From Methanobacteriota archaeon (GTDB lineage Archaea > Halobacteriota > Methanosarcinia > Methanosarcinales > Methanoperedenaceae): DNA of 17,182 nucleotides. The stretch lies in contig JAHIFK010000312.1 in NCBI GenBank assembly GCA_018900975.1, forward strand, positions 1 through 17,182, written 5' to 3'. The translations under genes were made by a program, and so were the position numbers. Under the pieces are notes generated by a model. It saw nothing but the letters and a program-made list of their open reading frames with translations, made no database searches and was not told the DNA's origin. Below are positions 5,648 to 13,054 of the stretch, in pieces; the first letter of the stretch is position 1, and each line of letters starts with the position of its first letter.

Positions 5648-6769
5648 GTGATGCATCAAACTAAAGACCACTCCATCCATTTCAGATACTTCAAGAATAG
5701 CATGCAGAGCATCGCAGTCCTGATGCCGCTCGTGCCGGGCGCGGATATCGTACATGAACCTGGCGACGGCATAATGCTTTACAGCTTTGCAACCCCGCAG
5801 GCGCCAGATGTTTTCCATGAGGTCATGTGTTCAAAAAAGCGTCCCGTATTCATAGCCGGAGGACCGCATCCATCAGCGCGCCCTGAAGAGACACTTCGAT
5901 TTTTCGATTACGTTGTAATTGGCGAGGGCGAGGAAACGCTGCCTGAACTGATAAAAATACTGCAAAACAGGGGTGATGTTCTATCTGCCAGGGGAATTGC
6001 ATTTAAAGATAAGCACAGGATCGTTTTTACGGAAAAAAGAGAGCCCATTGCGCTGGACAGCTACCCGCCGTTTTGCAGCAACGGCATCCGAAGCGCCATA
6101 GAGATAACACGCGGGTGCCCGTTTTCCTGTGCCTATTGTCAGACCCCACAGCTTTTTGGTCACATAGTAAGGCACCGCAGCATAGATGAGATAGTGCGAT
6201 ACTCAAAATATCTAAAAGATGTCAGGTTCACTTCCCCTAACGCCTTTGCTTACGGCTCGGACGGTACCAGTCCGCGAATTGAAAAAATAGAGGCACTGCT
6301 AAAAAACCTCCCGCGAAAGAACATATTTTTCGGAACATTCCCCTCTGAAGTCAGACCGGAATTCATAAACGACAGGATACTCGAGCTCGTATCAGATCAT
6401 TGCGCAAACATCACACTTAGCATGGGCGGCCAGTCCGGAAGCCAGAGGGTCCTTGATATGATACAAAGGGGACATACTGTTGATGATATCATTGCCGGGG
6501 TTGAAAAATGCCTTCAGCACGGCTTCACCCCTGTTGTGGATTTCATCTTCGGGCTCCCTGGCGAAACAGAAGACGACCAGCTTCAAACACTGCGGCTCAT
6601 ACAATGGCTCACCGGAAAAGGAGGAAAGGTTCATTCGCATTATTTCATGACTCTGCCAGGCACAGGATTTGAAAAATCCACTCCAGCCCCATTATCTGCA
6701 CAGGTAGAAAAGACAATGGGGAAACTTGCCCTTCTCGGAAAAACCACTGGCGTATGGTCTAAAGCTTGA
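5648..6769 (+). CDS. B12-binding/radical SAM protein (TIGR04013/MJ1487-like)
   Basis: This is a two-domain radical SAM protein of 373 residues. The N-terminal ~110 residues form a cobalamin-binding-type Rossmann domain with AGGPHPSARPEE near residue 70 and DYVVIGEGEETLPEL near residue 87. This is the usual pattern in B12-radical SAM enzymes, though the DxHxxG cobalamin ligand motif is not seen. The radical SAM core follows, with the [4Fe-4S] triad in GCPFSCAYCQTP (C157, C161, C164), then SMGGQSGSQRVLDMIQRGH and FIFGLPGETEDD. It resembles the archaeal family known from MJ1487, whose substrate is unknown. Start: GTG at 5648 immediately before ATG at 5651; either is possible. It is the only clear plus-strand core gene here, and its stop codon lies inside the 3' end of the convergent coiled-coil gene. 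Confidence 0.82.
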   Translation: MMHQTKDHSIHFRYFKNSMQSIAVLMPLVPGADIVHEPGDGIMLYSFATPQAPDVFHEVMCSKKRPVFIAGGPHPSARPEETLRFFDYVVIGEGEETLPELIKILQNRGDVLSARGIAFKDKHRIVFTEKREPIALDSYPPFCSNGIRSAIEITRGCPFSCAYCQTPQLFGHIVRHRSIDEIVRYSKYLKDVRFTSPNAFAYGSDGTSPRIEKIEALLKNLPRKNIFFGTFPSEVRPEFINDRILELVSDHCANITLSMGGQSGSQRVLDMIQRGHTVDDIIAGVEKCLQHGFTPVVDFIFGLPGETEDDQLQTLRLIQWLTGKGGKVHSHYFMTLPGTGFEKSTPAPLSAQVEKTMGKLALLGKTTGVWSKA

Positions 6770-7727
6770 TATCCTTGCTCTCAACAAGCAGCCTGAACTC
6801 ATCAAGGCTCAGGCGCCCTTTCTTGCTCAATTTCTCCTTTGCCTGTTCCCGCTTTCCTTCGTTCTTCTGCTCGTCTTTTGCAAGCTGGTATCCTTTCATC
6901 TGCTCAATATAGACTCCCAGCTCATCCCTGAGTTTTGGAATTTCAGCTTTAAGAGCACCAATTTTTTTCCTGAGGGGGGATATGTTCTTGAATTTTTCAG
7001 ACAACTGGGCATGGTAAGAATCCGCTTCTTTGCGCAGAGTATCGACCTCATCATATATCTTGATCATTTCCTCATGGTACTTCTGCGACTCCTGCGCAAG
7101 CACCTGTATCTGCGCATGCATGGAATCCATATCAGTGTATATAACTTTTGCTTTGTCATACTCCACAGAAATCTCGCTGTGTACTTCATTGGCCTTTTTC
7201 GTGGCTTCAAGCCTCTGGCCGAGTTCCAGCAGGCGGTTAAATACATTTATCTCATGCTCAAGCGGGATATCGACGGTCAAAAAGATGTTAAGTTCATCGC
7301 TGTAAGCCTTCTCAAGCGTCTCAAACCTTCCACGCGCTGTGGTATTCAGGTCATCGCGCGTTTTCTTGAGTTCACCGATCTTCTCACTGAACTCCCTGCC
7401 TTTACCCCTGAGATTGTCCCTCATTGCTTTTAATTCAGCGATACTGGCGTTTGTTCCATCACGCTTTTTCCTCAATTCAGCAGCTTTCGGTGATAGCTCT
7501 TTAACACGCGCGTTAAGGCCGTCACGCTTTGCTTTTAGATCCTGCCCACCTTCATTGTGCAAAGAGATATCCCTGAAGATCGTTTTAAGTTCCCTCTCAC
7601 TCTGTTCAAGCCTTTGCCTCAGGAGATTTATCTTATCTTTCAATTCACGCTCTGAAAGCTTAGGTAAGATTGGAATATCGGTGGATAAATCAGACATCTG
7701 ATCATTCATAGTATTATCCTCAGTCAT
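6759..7727 (-). CDS. COG1340-type archaeal coiled-coil protein
   Basis: This 322-residue protein is almost entirely long charged helices with heptad-like spacing, rich in Lys, Glu, Leu and Arg, from about residue 25 to 290. The C-terminus ends in AKEKLSKKGRLSLDEFRLL, the small conserved tail I associate with the archaeal COG1340 coiled-coil family. These proteins are widespread in euryarchaea and have no established function; some databases mislabel them as phosphoserine phosphatases. No catalytic motif, signal peptide or membrane segment is visible. Its ATG overlaps the preceding coiled-coil gene's stop by 4 bp, making it the last gene of the mcm unit. Its 3' end overlaps the convergent radical SAM gene by 11 bp. 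A structural or scaffold role is plausible but unproven. Confidence 0.8.
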   Translation of the reverse strand: MTEDNTMNDQMSDLSTDIPILPKLSERELKDKINLLRQRLEQSERELKTIFRDISLHNEGGQDLKAKRDGLNARVKELSPKAAELRKKRDGTNASIAELKAMRDNLRGKGREFSEKIGELKKTRDDLNTTARGRFETLEKAYSDELNIFLTVDIPLEHEINVFNRLLELGQRLEATKKANEVHSEISVEYDKAKVIYTDMDSMHAQIQVLAQESQKYHEEMIKIYDEVDTLRKEADSYHAQLSEKFKNISPLRKKIGALKAEIPKLRDELGVYIEQMKGYQLAKDEQKNEGKREQAKEKLSKKGRLSLDEFRLLVESKDIKL

Positions 7728-8380
7728 GATGTTACTCCACCTTTTTGTTTTTCCCAGTGAGCAAGGGCATTATTATGGCTTTCTATCCTGTGCTTCAGCC
7801 AGTTATAGCGCCCCTCGATATCGCCTTTTTGTTGTTCAACATCCTTTGAAGACTCTGATTGCTGTTTGGGTTTATCCTGAAGCGAAAGCAGTTCCCTGTG
7901 GGAAGTGTTCGCTTCATTTAACTTATCGATGATCCCGTCAAACGCAATCATTATTCCGGCTTTCTTTCCAGCGGATGCAAGCTCGTAAAGAATATTTTTT
8001 ATTTCCGTTATGCTCTTTTCCTCATCTTCAATATGCTTTGAGTTCTGTAGCTTTTTCTCAAGCTCTTCTATCCTGCTGCCAAGCCGCTGCAAATCATTCA
8101 GGTTCACTGTACCAACCTTACGCATATTTTCAAAAAAAGGATTAAGGGTCTCCTCTCTTAGTTTTCTTGCCTGGTAGAAAAGCAGATGATATTTTTCAGC
8201 AAGAACTTCGATCCTGGTTCCAGTAAACTCGATTTCTTTCTTAACTGAATCAGACTGCTGCTTGAGCGTGTTAAATTTGCTTTCGAGTTCTGTAAATTCA
8301 CTGCCATAGGTATCAAGAAGCTTTTTATGTTTATCAATGACCTGTTCGATCAATTTGCTGCTGTCTATTATTTCAATCAT
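7724..8380 (-). CDS. Coiled-coil protein of unknown function
   Basis: The protein has 218 residues. It is mostly predicted coiled coil in two blocks, roughly residues 5-85 and 95-130, separated by a region with an aromatic signature (KYHLLFYQARKLREE near residue 63). A less charged helix follows (YELASAGKKAGIMIAFDGII). The C-terminal third is hydrophilic, with a glutamine/serine-rich linker. I do not recognise a family beyond a loose likeness to the COG1340 protein downstream, which it may have arisen alongside. It overlaps both neighbours by 4 bp (ATGA type), so the two coiled-coil proteins are probably made together and may form a heteromeric coiled coil. No signal peptide is seen. Confidence 0.75.
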   Translation of the reverse strand: MIEIIDSSKLIEQVIDKHKKLLDTYGSEFTELESKFNTLKQQSDSVKKEIEFTGTRIEVLAEKYHLLFYQARKLREETLNPFFENMRKVGTVNLNDLQRLGSRIEELEKKLQNSKHIEDEEKSITEIKNILYELASAGKKAGIMIAFDGIIDKLNEANTSHRELLSLQDKPKQQSESSKDVEQQKGDIEGRYNWLKHRIESHNNALAHWEKQKGGVTS

Positions 8381-8667
8381 ATTCGTATCATCTGCGCATG
8401 AGGGATCCCCTCGATAAATATTACTGTATCAGGTTCGATACAACCACACTCAACCGCGCAGGCAATAGCTTTTTCGCCTGCGATATTAGCGATCGTGGCG
8501 CATGAAAGGACTTCTTTAACTTCACTTTCAGACACATCTGAGCCTTTATAGAAGCTTGGTTCCAGCTTGAGCGTAAATTCTCCTTCATGGAATTTCTTCC
8601 CGAGGATCTCTTTATCGCATACCGCAACAATAAGATGCCTTTCCGTTTCGTATTTTTTCATGTACAT
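8377..8667 (-). CDS. DUF424 family protein
   Basis: This 96-residue protein matches the archaeal DUF424 family. It shows an N-terminal LIVAVCDKEILGKKFHEGE stretch, FYKG near the middle, CATIANIAGEKAIACAVECG, and a C-terminal IEGIPHAQMIRI with the conserved PHAQ. The family is small, single-domain, near-universal in euryarchaea and functionally uncharacterised. An ATG at 8667 follows the mcm stop in a TAATATG overlap. A start at 8703 would overlap mcm by 35 bp and add residues unlike the family N-terminus, while an ATG at 8661 is also possible. It sits between mcm and the two coiled-coil genes and overlaps the next gene by 4 bp. Confidence 0.85.
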   Translation of the reverse strand: MYMKKYETERHLIVAVCDKEILGKKFHEGEFTLKLEPSFYKGSDVSESEVKEVLSCATIANIAGEKAIACAVECGCIEPDTVIFIEGIPHAQMIRI

Positions 8668-8668
8668 A

Positions 8669-10753
8669 TTAAACGACCCTGAACCTTTCGTTGCTTGCTT
8701 CAAGTATCTCGCCGGCTGTCTTTAACCTCTGTATCATATCTTCAACTGTATCTTTTTTGATGCCTGATTCCTCGGCCCTGGATATAATATCTTCTAAAGG
8801 AACCGCGCTATTATACTCGTCCTGGAGACCCCTTATTATATCCTTCAATATCCTTATCCTATCCCGCTGGCTTTTTCCCATGCCCACATTGATGATATCC
8901 GAATCAAGCCTGCCTGTCTCTGGATCGGTCATTACCTGTTTCAAGCTTGCCATAACTATCCTTATTACGCGGTCTGTATCATCCCTTGTGATAACACTGC
9001 TAAGACGAACACGTGCGCTTGCTTCAGCAAGCCGGATAAGCGCTTCAAGCTGCCGCGCTGTCACAGGGACGGGAGAATCAGGGGCTTCCCCCTGCTTTCG
9101 AAGACCCAGATAAAAATCGATCAAATGCTTCCTCGCCTCATCCTGTATGATGGGGAAGATATTCCTTTTGGTGTATGCTATGTATTTCCTTAGCATATCA
9201 GCCGTGATAACTGGCTGGATGACCTCCATTGCTTTTGTAATATCATCCATGGCAATGCCGGAGTTGATTATGTTCAATCTTCTCATCGCAAGTTCGCCTG
9301 CAAAATGCGCCTTGAGTATGTGCTCGGCTATCTTTGTGTCCCTGTCCTCCGAGGGTTCGTCCGTGAGAATGAAGATCAGGTCAAAACGCGATAGAAGCGA
9401 CGGGGGCATATTGATCTGCTTTGCGATCGGCTCGTACCTGTCAAACCTTCCGAACTTGGGATTTGCCGCACCAAGAAGCGCGCAGCGCGATTTTAGCGTT
9501 GCCATGATGCCTGCTTTTGCGATGCTGATAGTCTGCTGTTCCATTGCCTCATGCATGGAACTCCTGTCATCAGGCTCCATCTTATCAAGTTCGTCAATGC
9601 ATGCCAGACCCATGTCAGCAAGTACAAGAGCGCCAGCTTCAAGCGTCCATCTTCCATCGCCGAAATCATCCTTTACAGCAGTGGCTGTAAGACCTGCTGA
9701 TGTAGAGCTTTTTCCGCTAGTGTATATTCCGCGGGGTGCAAGCCGAACTGCGTAGCGCAGCAGCTGGGATTTTGCAACACCAGGGTCGCCCACGAGAAGT
9801 ATGTGCACGTCGCCCCGTATCCGCGTCCCGTCCGGCAGGGATTTAGCGATGCCTGAAAAGAGCTGCAGCGCCATGGCTTCCTTGACTTCATCATAGCCGT
9901 AGATAGATGGGGCTATAGAGCGGATAACTTTCTTATAAACCTCGGGGTCTGTACCTAATTTAATTATCTCTTCTATTTCTTCTTTTGATATTTCGATATC
10001 CTCGAATTCCTTGTCCTCTATTTCGATGGATACACAGTCAAGCACAAGGTCGAAAAATGTGCTCTTCCCCTGCTGTGTAGTTCTCTGGAAGGAACGCAGG
10101 ATACCTGAGATGACAACCCTGTCCCCCGGGGAAACTTCCCCGGTGAGGTCTTCGTTAACGTCAACATCCAGCGTCTGCGGCTGCTCTCCGCCCCTGAGGT
10201 CATCGGGCGATTCCTGCACACGCAATTTTTGCGCATCGATGAATTCTGACTCCTCGTGAACTATCTTAAAAGGCCCTTTTCGCCCGCACACATCGTTCTC
10301 ACACTCAAAAGGTTCGACGAACTTGCCTTCTCTCTGGGGCATCATGGTCACATGGTCGCATCTCTGGCATTTGAATGCCGCGATTATTATCTTCGGCCTG
10401 ACCTCGGTGGCTTTCCTGATGAGCCCGGTAACTGATATGAATTTGTTTATATTTGCGCTTCGAAGCTCTCGTATCTGGATGCGCTCGGGCAGGCCTTTTA
10501 TCCTTACATGGGCTTTTTCGAAATCCACCTCTACTGGCAGGTCAATAGAACTGATGGCCTCGTTGGCATGTTTCAGTACGGCATCGGGGTGCTCGATAAG
10601 CTCCCGCGCAAGCTCCATATCAAAGCTCTCGATATCTGAGAAACGAACCTCAAGGCTTCGCTTTTCGGGGTAGTTTTCGGCAAGAACATTGATTTCGTCT
10701 TTGTAATAACGTTTGAAAAATTCTTCCCACAGCTGATGCGATGATTGTGCCAT
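8669..10753 (-). CDS. mcm: MCM replicative DNA helicase
   Basis: This is the archaeal replicative helicase, a 694-residue AAA+ protein that forms a hexameric ring and unwinds DNA 3'-5' ahead of the fork. The N-terminal domain has a zinc-binding set (C129, C132, C151, C156). The AAA+ core has Walker A GDPGVAKSQ (residues ~322-330), Walker B LACIDELDKM (~383-392), sensor 1 around GAANPKFGRF, and the arginine finger LLSRFD (~454-459). The C-terminus ends in a winged-helix domain (DILSRAEESG-like segment, then ERFRVV). The length is normal and no intein interrupts it. The ATG at 10753 has no clear Shine-Dalgarno (TAGTAGTAAAAA precedes it), so the message may have a short leader. It heads the four-gene unit with DUF424 and two coiled-coil proteins. 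Confidence 0.96.
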   Translation of the reverse strand: MAQSSHQLWEEFFKRYYKDEINVLAENYPEKRSLEVRFSDIESFDMELARELIEHPDAVLKHANEAISSIDLPVEVDFEKAHVRIKGLPERIQIRELRSANINKFISVTGLIRKATEVRPKIIIAAFKCQRCDHVTMMPQREGKFVEPFECENDVCGRKGPFKIVHEESEFIDAQKLRVQESPDDLRGGEQPQTLDVDVNEDLTGEVSPGDRVVISGILRSFQRTTQQGKSTFFDLVLDCVSIEIEDKEFEDIEISKEEIEEIIKLGTDPEVYKKVIRSIAPSIYGYDEVKEAMALQLFSGIAKSLPDGTRIRGDVHILLVGDPGVAKSQLLRYAVRLAPRGIYTSGKSSTSAGLTATAVKDDFGDGRWTLEAGALVLADMGLACIDELDKMEPDDRSSMHEAMEQQTISIAKAGIMATLKSRCALLGAANPKFGRFDRYEPIAKQINMPPSLLSRFDLIFILTDEPSEDRDTKIAEHILKAHFAGELAMRRLNIINSGIAMDDITKAMEVIQPVITADMLRKYIAYTKRNIFPIIQDEARKHLIDFYLGLRKQGEAPDSPVPVTARQLEALIRLAEASARVRLSSVITRDDTDRVIRIVMASLKQVMTDPETGRLDSDIINVGMGKSQRDRIRILKDIIRGLQDEYNSAVPLEDIISRAEESGIKKDTVEDMIQRLKTAGEILEASNERFRVV

Positions 10754-11218
10754 TTTTTACTACTAAAGACTGAAAGGTACATCAAGGTTTCGAGCCGTGA
10801 TATTTTCTGTGCAGAAAAAACATTACAGCAACCCCTTTATTTCGTTTGGAAAAAATAAATGATAATGCTAATAACTATGATGAACATGTGCATAATCTAA
10901 CCGCCGCTGCTATCTGATTTTAATAATCTATCCAGCGCTTAATACCGAAATCATACTTCATGATTCATTCAGACACAGCAGAATGATACCCCAACCCCAA
11001 CTTCCACTGGAAACCGGTTTTTAGAAAGAAAAGTATAATAGTGGACAGGTAGGGATTATGGTGGTTTGAAAAAAAAGTATATTCCTGCCCACTAATGTTC
11101 GTATATAGACGAACTAATATATATAGCTATTGTTTTCAAGAGATAATCCTCATGCTTGAAACGGCGAGCGATATCGCAAACTCTTCCTGAATTATTGACA
11201 AGTATCCTCAGTAAATAG
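10754..11218. other. Intergenic region with palindromes, no gene seen
   Basis: This 465-bp A+T-rich gap shows no convincing ORF. It must hold the mcm promoter; AGAAAATATC on the minus strand near 10800 is a weak TATA candidate. Other structure: the perfect palindrome AAACCGGTTT (11011-11020); an 11-bp imperfect inverted repeat TAGTGGACAGG / CCTGCCCACTA (11039-11049, 11084-11094); GTTCGT-ATATAG-ACGAAC (11097-11114) followed at once by TAATATATATAG; and GCGATATCGC (11168-11177). The last three lie close together and could be regulatory or part of an RNA. Confidence 0.5.
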
Positions 11219-11330
11219 TGCGGCTGCCGGGAATCGAACCCGGGTTAGAGGCTGTTTCCCTCCTTTTATCAAGCTTTTTCTTGCAAAAGGTTGTTGGGAA
11301 GCCCCTGTCATACCGCTGGACCACAGCCGC
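11219..11330 (-). tRNA. tRNA-Gly(CCC) with a 41-nt intron
   Basis: The minus strand folds into a full tRNA. The acceptor GCGGCTG (11330-11324) pairs perfectly with CAGCCGC, followed by discriminator A at 11219. CCA is not encoded. The D arm is GTCC...GAC, and the T arm is CCGGG-TTCGATT-CCCGG. The anticodon stem GGGGC pairs with GCCTC (one G-U) around loop TTCCCAA, giving anticodon CCC, which reads GGG glycine codons. Exon 1 is 36 bases (11330-11295) and exon 2 is 35 (11253-11219), so the mature tRNA is 71 bases. The intron sits after position 37, the canonical archaeal site. An upstream ATAAATAA around 11350 on the minus strand may be the TATA box. Confidence 0.93.
11254..11294 (-). other. 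tRNA intron with bulge-helix-bulge splice sites
   Basis: This is a 41-nt archaeal tRNA intron. Its 3' part GGGAA can pair with TTCCC of the anticodon loop, leaving a 3-base bulge ACA before the anticodon stem. The 5' side has a CAA bulge, and CCTTTT pairs with AAAAGG inside the intron. This fits a slightly relaxed bulge-helix-bulge substrate of the splicing endonuclease. Exact cut sites can shift by one base, because A repeats at both junctions. Confidence 0.8.
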
Positions 11331-11442
11331 ACGTTGGTTTGTTCATTTATGTTTATTTATCTTTAGTCCGATCGAGCCGGAGGCGAGATGGACACGCCCT
11401 CCAGAGGCGGAACTCTGGCCGTTCTGGACCACAACCGCACGT
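11315..11442. repeat. Direct repeat of tRNA 5' end plus promoter-proximal flank
   Basis: Two 28-bp copies lie at 11315-11342 and 11415-11442 with four mismatches. Each covers the tRNA 5' end and the CAACGT flank, and the 5' ends are 108 bp apart, close to the 112-bp length of the intron-containing tRNA gene. Each copy has an A+T-rich TATA-like stretch further upstream on the minus strand. This is what a tandem duplication followed by decay would leave. Confidence 0.6.
11363..11438 (-). pseudogene. Degenerate tRNA-like copy upstream of tRNA-Gly
   Basis: The first 24 bases and their 5' flank copy the true tRNA: CAACGT then GCGGTTGTGGTCCAG compares with CAACGT then GCGGCTGTGGTCCAG, 24 of 28 positions matching over 11415-11442 against 11315-11342. 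Downstream the match decays, but GCCTC and a T-loop-like CGGCTCGATCGG are still visible. There is no 3' acceptor strand to pair with GCGGTTG, so it cannot be a working tRNA. The region is G+C-rich and can form strong hairpins (CCAGAG-TTCCGC-CTCTGG; GGAGGGCG with CGCCTCC). It could be a decayed tandem tRNA duplicate or a structured RNA that reuses the tRNA promoter. Confidence 0.45.
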
Positions 11443-11573
11443 TGATATGTATATTTGCTACTTTTTTGCTGTAATACTGGGTCAAGGAATATATCATTTA
11501 TGGTTTAAGCTTATGCTTATCAATGCTGCCAGAGTTCGTATGTTTTCGTATCATTCCGCTGTTAATGCCTGCT
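11443..11573. other. Gap between tRNA-like copy and permease gene, no gene seen
   Basis: This 131-bp A+T-rich spacer has no supported ORF. On the minus strand AAATATACATAT just before the tRNA-like copy could be a TATA element. The minus-strand end of the permease gene opens into it, but no clear terminator hairpin is visible. Confidence 0.4.
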
Positions 11574-12872
11574 TTAGAACAGTAATATCTCCACTGCCAG
11601 CACGATGCTTGATACAAGTATCGCAACAGGCGTCACGATCAGCCCGATCTTCAGGAAATCAGTCAGAGTCGTGCTCCATCCGTATCTCTTTGCGCTCTCA
11701 AGCCACAGGATGCCGGCAAGCGCGCCGAATGTAGTGAAATTGGCCCCCAGGTTGGAGCCTATTACAAGTGAATATGCCATCGCTGTATTCATATCAGGGG
11801 TCATACCAGGATGCTGGAGAATAGATAGCATCATGGCTGTCATGGGTATGTTATTGACGAGATTGCACATGAAAGCGGATATAAGAGAAACCAGAACGGT
11901 GGCTGCCAGGACATTATCACCTAAATTTGCGAACAAAATCTCACCCGCGTATTTAGCAAACCCGCTCACCTCAAGACCTTTTACAACGATGAAAAGCCCG
12001 ATAACGAACATTACCACGTTCCATGAGACCCTTTTTAACCTTTGAACAGGCCTGCCCTCGAAGATCATCAGGACAACTGCGCCAGCAAGTGTGACTGCTG
12101 ATATCGGTATGTCATAATAATTCGCAACCCCGCCAAGCACAATAACCGCAGCAAGCACACCGACGCCAAGAGCGACAAGCTGTTTATTCCTTATCTGGAC
12201 CCTTCCATTTTCCCGTTCATCAAAACTCACGGGTATATGCTTCCTGAAAATGCGTTTCAACAAATAATAGTTCACAAGACCTGCCCCAATTGTGGGAAGA
12301 AGCATGTATCCAGTGAATCCAAAGTAATCAAGCCTGAAGCTGTCGCCAATGAGGATATTAGTAAGATTTCCGATATAAAGCGGCATTGAGAATGTATTTG
12401 CAGCAAAAAATGAGACGTACATAAAGGGTTTGGGGTCGATCCTGGCGTTCCTGCAAAAGATGAGTATTATGGGGGTTGTAGTAAGAATTACAACATCATT
12501 CCCTGCGAACAACGATATGAACGAGACTACAAGGAATGTATATAAAAAAAGCCGTTCACCACTGTTTTTTGAAGCGTGGATCGCCCTGTATGCGCAGTAT
12601 TCGAAGAACCCGTGATCATCAAGAAGAGTCGAGATGATCATCAATGTGGCAAGAATGATGACCACATTCCAGGTGGTCACAAGCGGCACCGGCGTCTGGG
12701 GGGTCGAAATCCCCATCGCTTCGAGTACCTGGTAAGGTGAAAGCAGCAGGAATGCAGTTAGCGACGCGCCGATCATGGCAGCATGAGCTTCGTTGAGCCT
12801 TTTCGGCTTCATGACTATCAGTACATAAGTAAATACAAAAACAGCAATTGCCAGGATCTGGCTGAGTTGCAT
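11574..12872 (-). CDS. ArsB/NhaD-SLC13-type permease (ion transporter)
   Basis: This integral membrane protein of 432 residues has about 11 to 12 hydrophobic segments and belongs to the ion transporter superfamily of ArsB, NhaD and SLC13. Two pseudo-symmetric halves each carry a hairpin motif. The first is FAGNDVVILTTTPIIL near residue 120. The second is CNLVNNIPMTAMML near residue 342, followed by GSNLGANFTTFGALAG. Relatives export arsenite or exchange sodium and protons; sequence alone does not settle which. No ArsR, ArsA or ArsC gene is nearby, so an arsenic role is not supported. The ATG at 12872 lies 6 bp after the stop of a 48-residue cysteine protein and has only a weak AGG upstream, suggesting translational coupling. 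Confidence 0.82.
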   Translation of the reverse strand: MQLSQILAIAVFVFTYVLIVMKPKRLNEAHAAMIGASLTAFLLLSPYQVLEAMGISTPQTPVPLVTTWNVVIILATLMIISTLLDDHGFFEYCAYRAIHASKNSGERLFLYTFLVVSFISLFAGNDVVILTTTPIILIFCRNARIDPKPFMYVSFFAANTFSMPLYIGNLTNILIGDSFRLDYFGFTGYMLLPTIGAGLVNYYLLKRIFRKHIPVSFDERENGRVQIRNKQLVALGVGVLAAVIVLGGVANYYDIPISAVTLAGAVVLMIFEGRPVQRLKRVSWNVVMFVIGLFIVVKGLEVSGFAKYAGEILFANLGDNVLAATVLVSLISAFMCNLVNNIPMTAMMLSILQHPGMTPDMNTAMAYSLVIGSNLGANFTTFGALAGILWLESAKRYGWSTTLTDFLKIGLIVTPVAILVSSIVLAVEILLF

Positions 12873-12878
12873 GGATGC

Positions 12879-13025
12879 CTATAAGCGCTCTTCTGTGAAG
12901 TCTTTGCATCCTAGATTGGTCTCATACACGTTTTTCTTTATGAGTGTGCAGGACCCATCGTACATCTCTCTATTGCTTCCTTTTACTTTTGTTGTGAAGT
13001 ATCTGCAATCGACACAATACTTCAA
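12879..13025 (-). CDS. Small four-cysteine protein upstream of the permease
   Basis: This 48-residue protein reads MKYCVDCRYF at the N-terminus, then SCTLIKKNVYETNLGCKDF. It has cysteines at 4, 7, 26 and 40, a CxxC-x18-C-x13-C layout fitting one zinc or iron site. Small archaeal proteins with YCxxCRYF...C...CxxF spacing are common but uncharacterised. The start is a TTG at 13023-13025 with GGAGG (13033-13037) seven bases upstream; no in-frame ATG would keep the CxxC. It ends 6 bp before the permease, so the two are very likely co-transcribed and coupled. It may regulate or metallate the permease, but this is inferred from position. Confidence 0.72.
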   Translation of the reverse strand: MKYCVDCRYFTTKVKGSNREMYDGSCTLIKKNVYETNLGCKDFTEERL

Positions 13026-13032
13026 GATTCAT

Positions 13033-13037
13033 CCTCC
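13033..13037 (-). promoter_or_regulatory. Shine-Dalgarno for the TTG start of the small Cys protein
   Basis: GGAGG on the minus strand lies seven bases before the TTG at 13025. It is one of the strongest ribosome binding sites in the window and is the main evidence that this short gene is translated. Confidence 0.7.
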
Positions 13038-13054
13038 AAAAAAATTTTTGTTGA

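Noticed and set aside
8668..8703. Start of the DUF424 gene at 8703
   Set aside because: It would overlap mcm by 35 bp and add 12 residues unlike the family. The ATG at 8667 follows the mcm stop directly.
9147..9755. 202-residue plus-strand ORF inside mcm
   Set aside because: Antisense to the conserved AAA+ core. It is low-complexity (Ser/Ala/Met-rich) and has no promoter or recognisable domain.
11363..11438. A second functional tRNA
   Set aside because: The 5' acceptor strand GCGGTTG has no partner downstream and the D and anticodon arms are irregular, so it is listed as a degenerate copy.
11574..12872. Arsenic-resistance operon
   Set aside because: The permease is ArsB-like in fold, but no arsR, arsA, arsC or arsM neighbour is present, so an arsenic role is not claimed.
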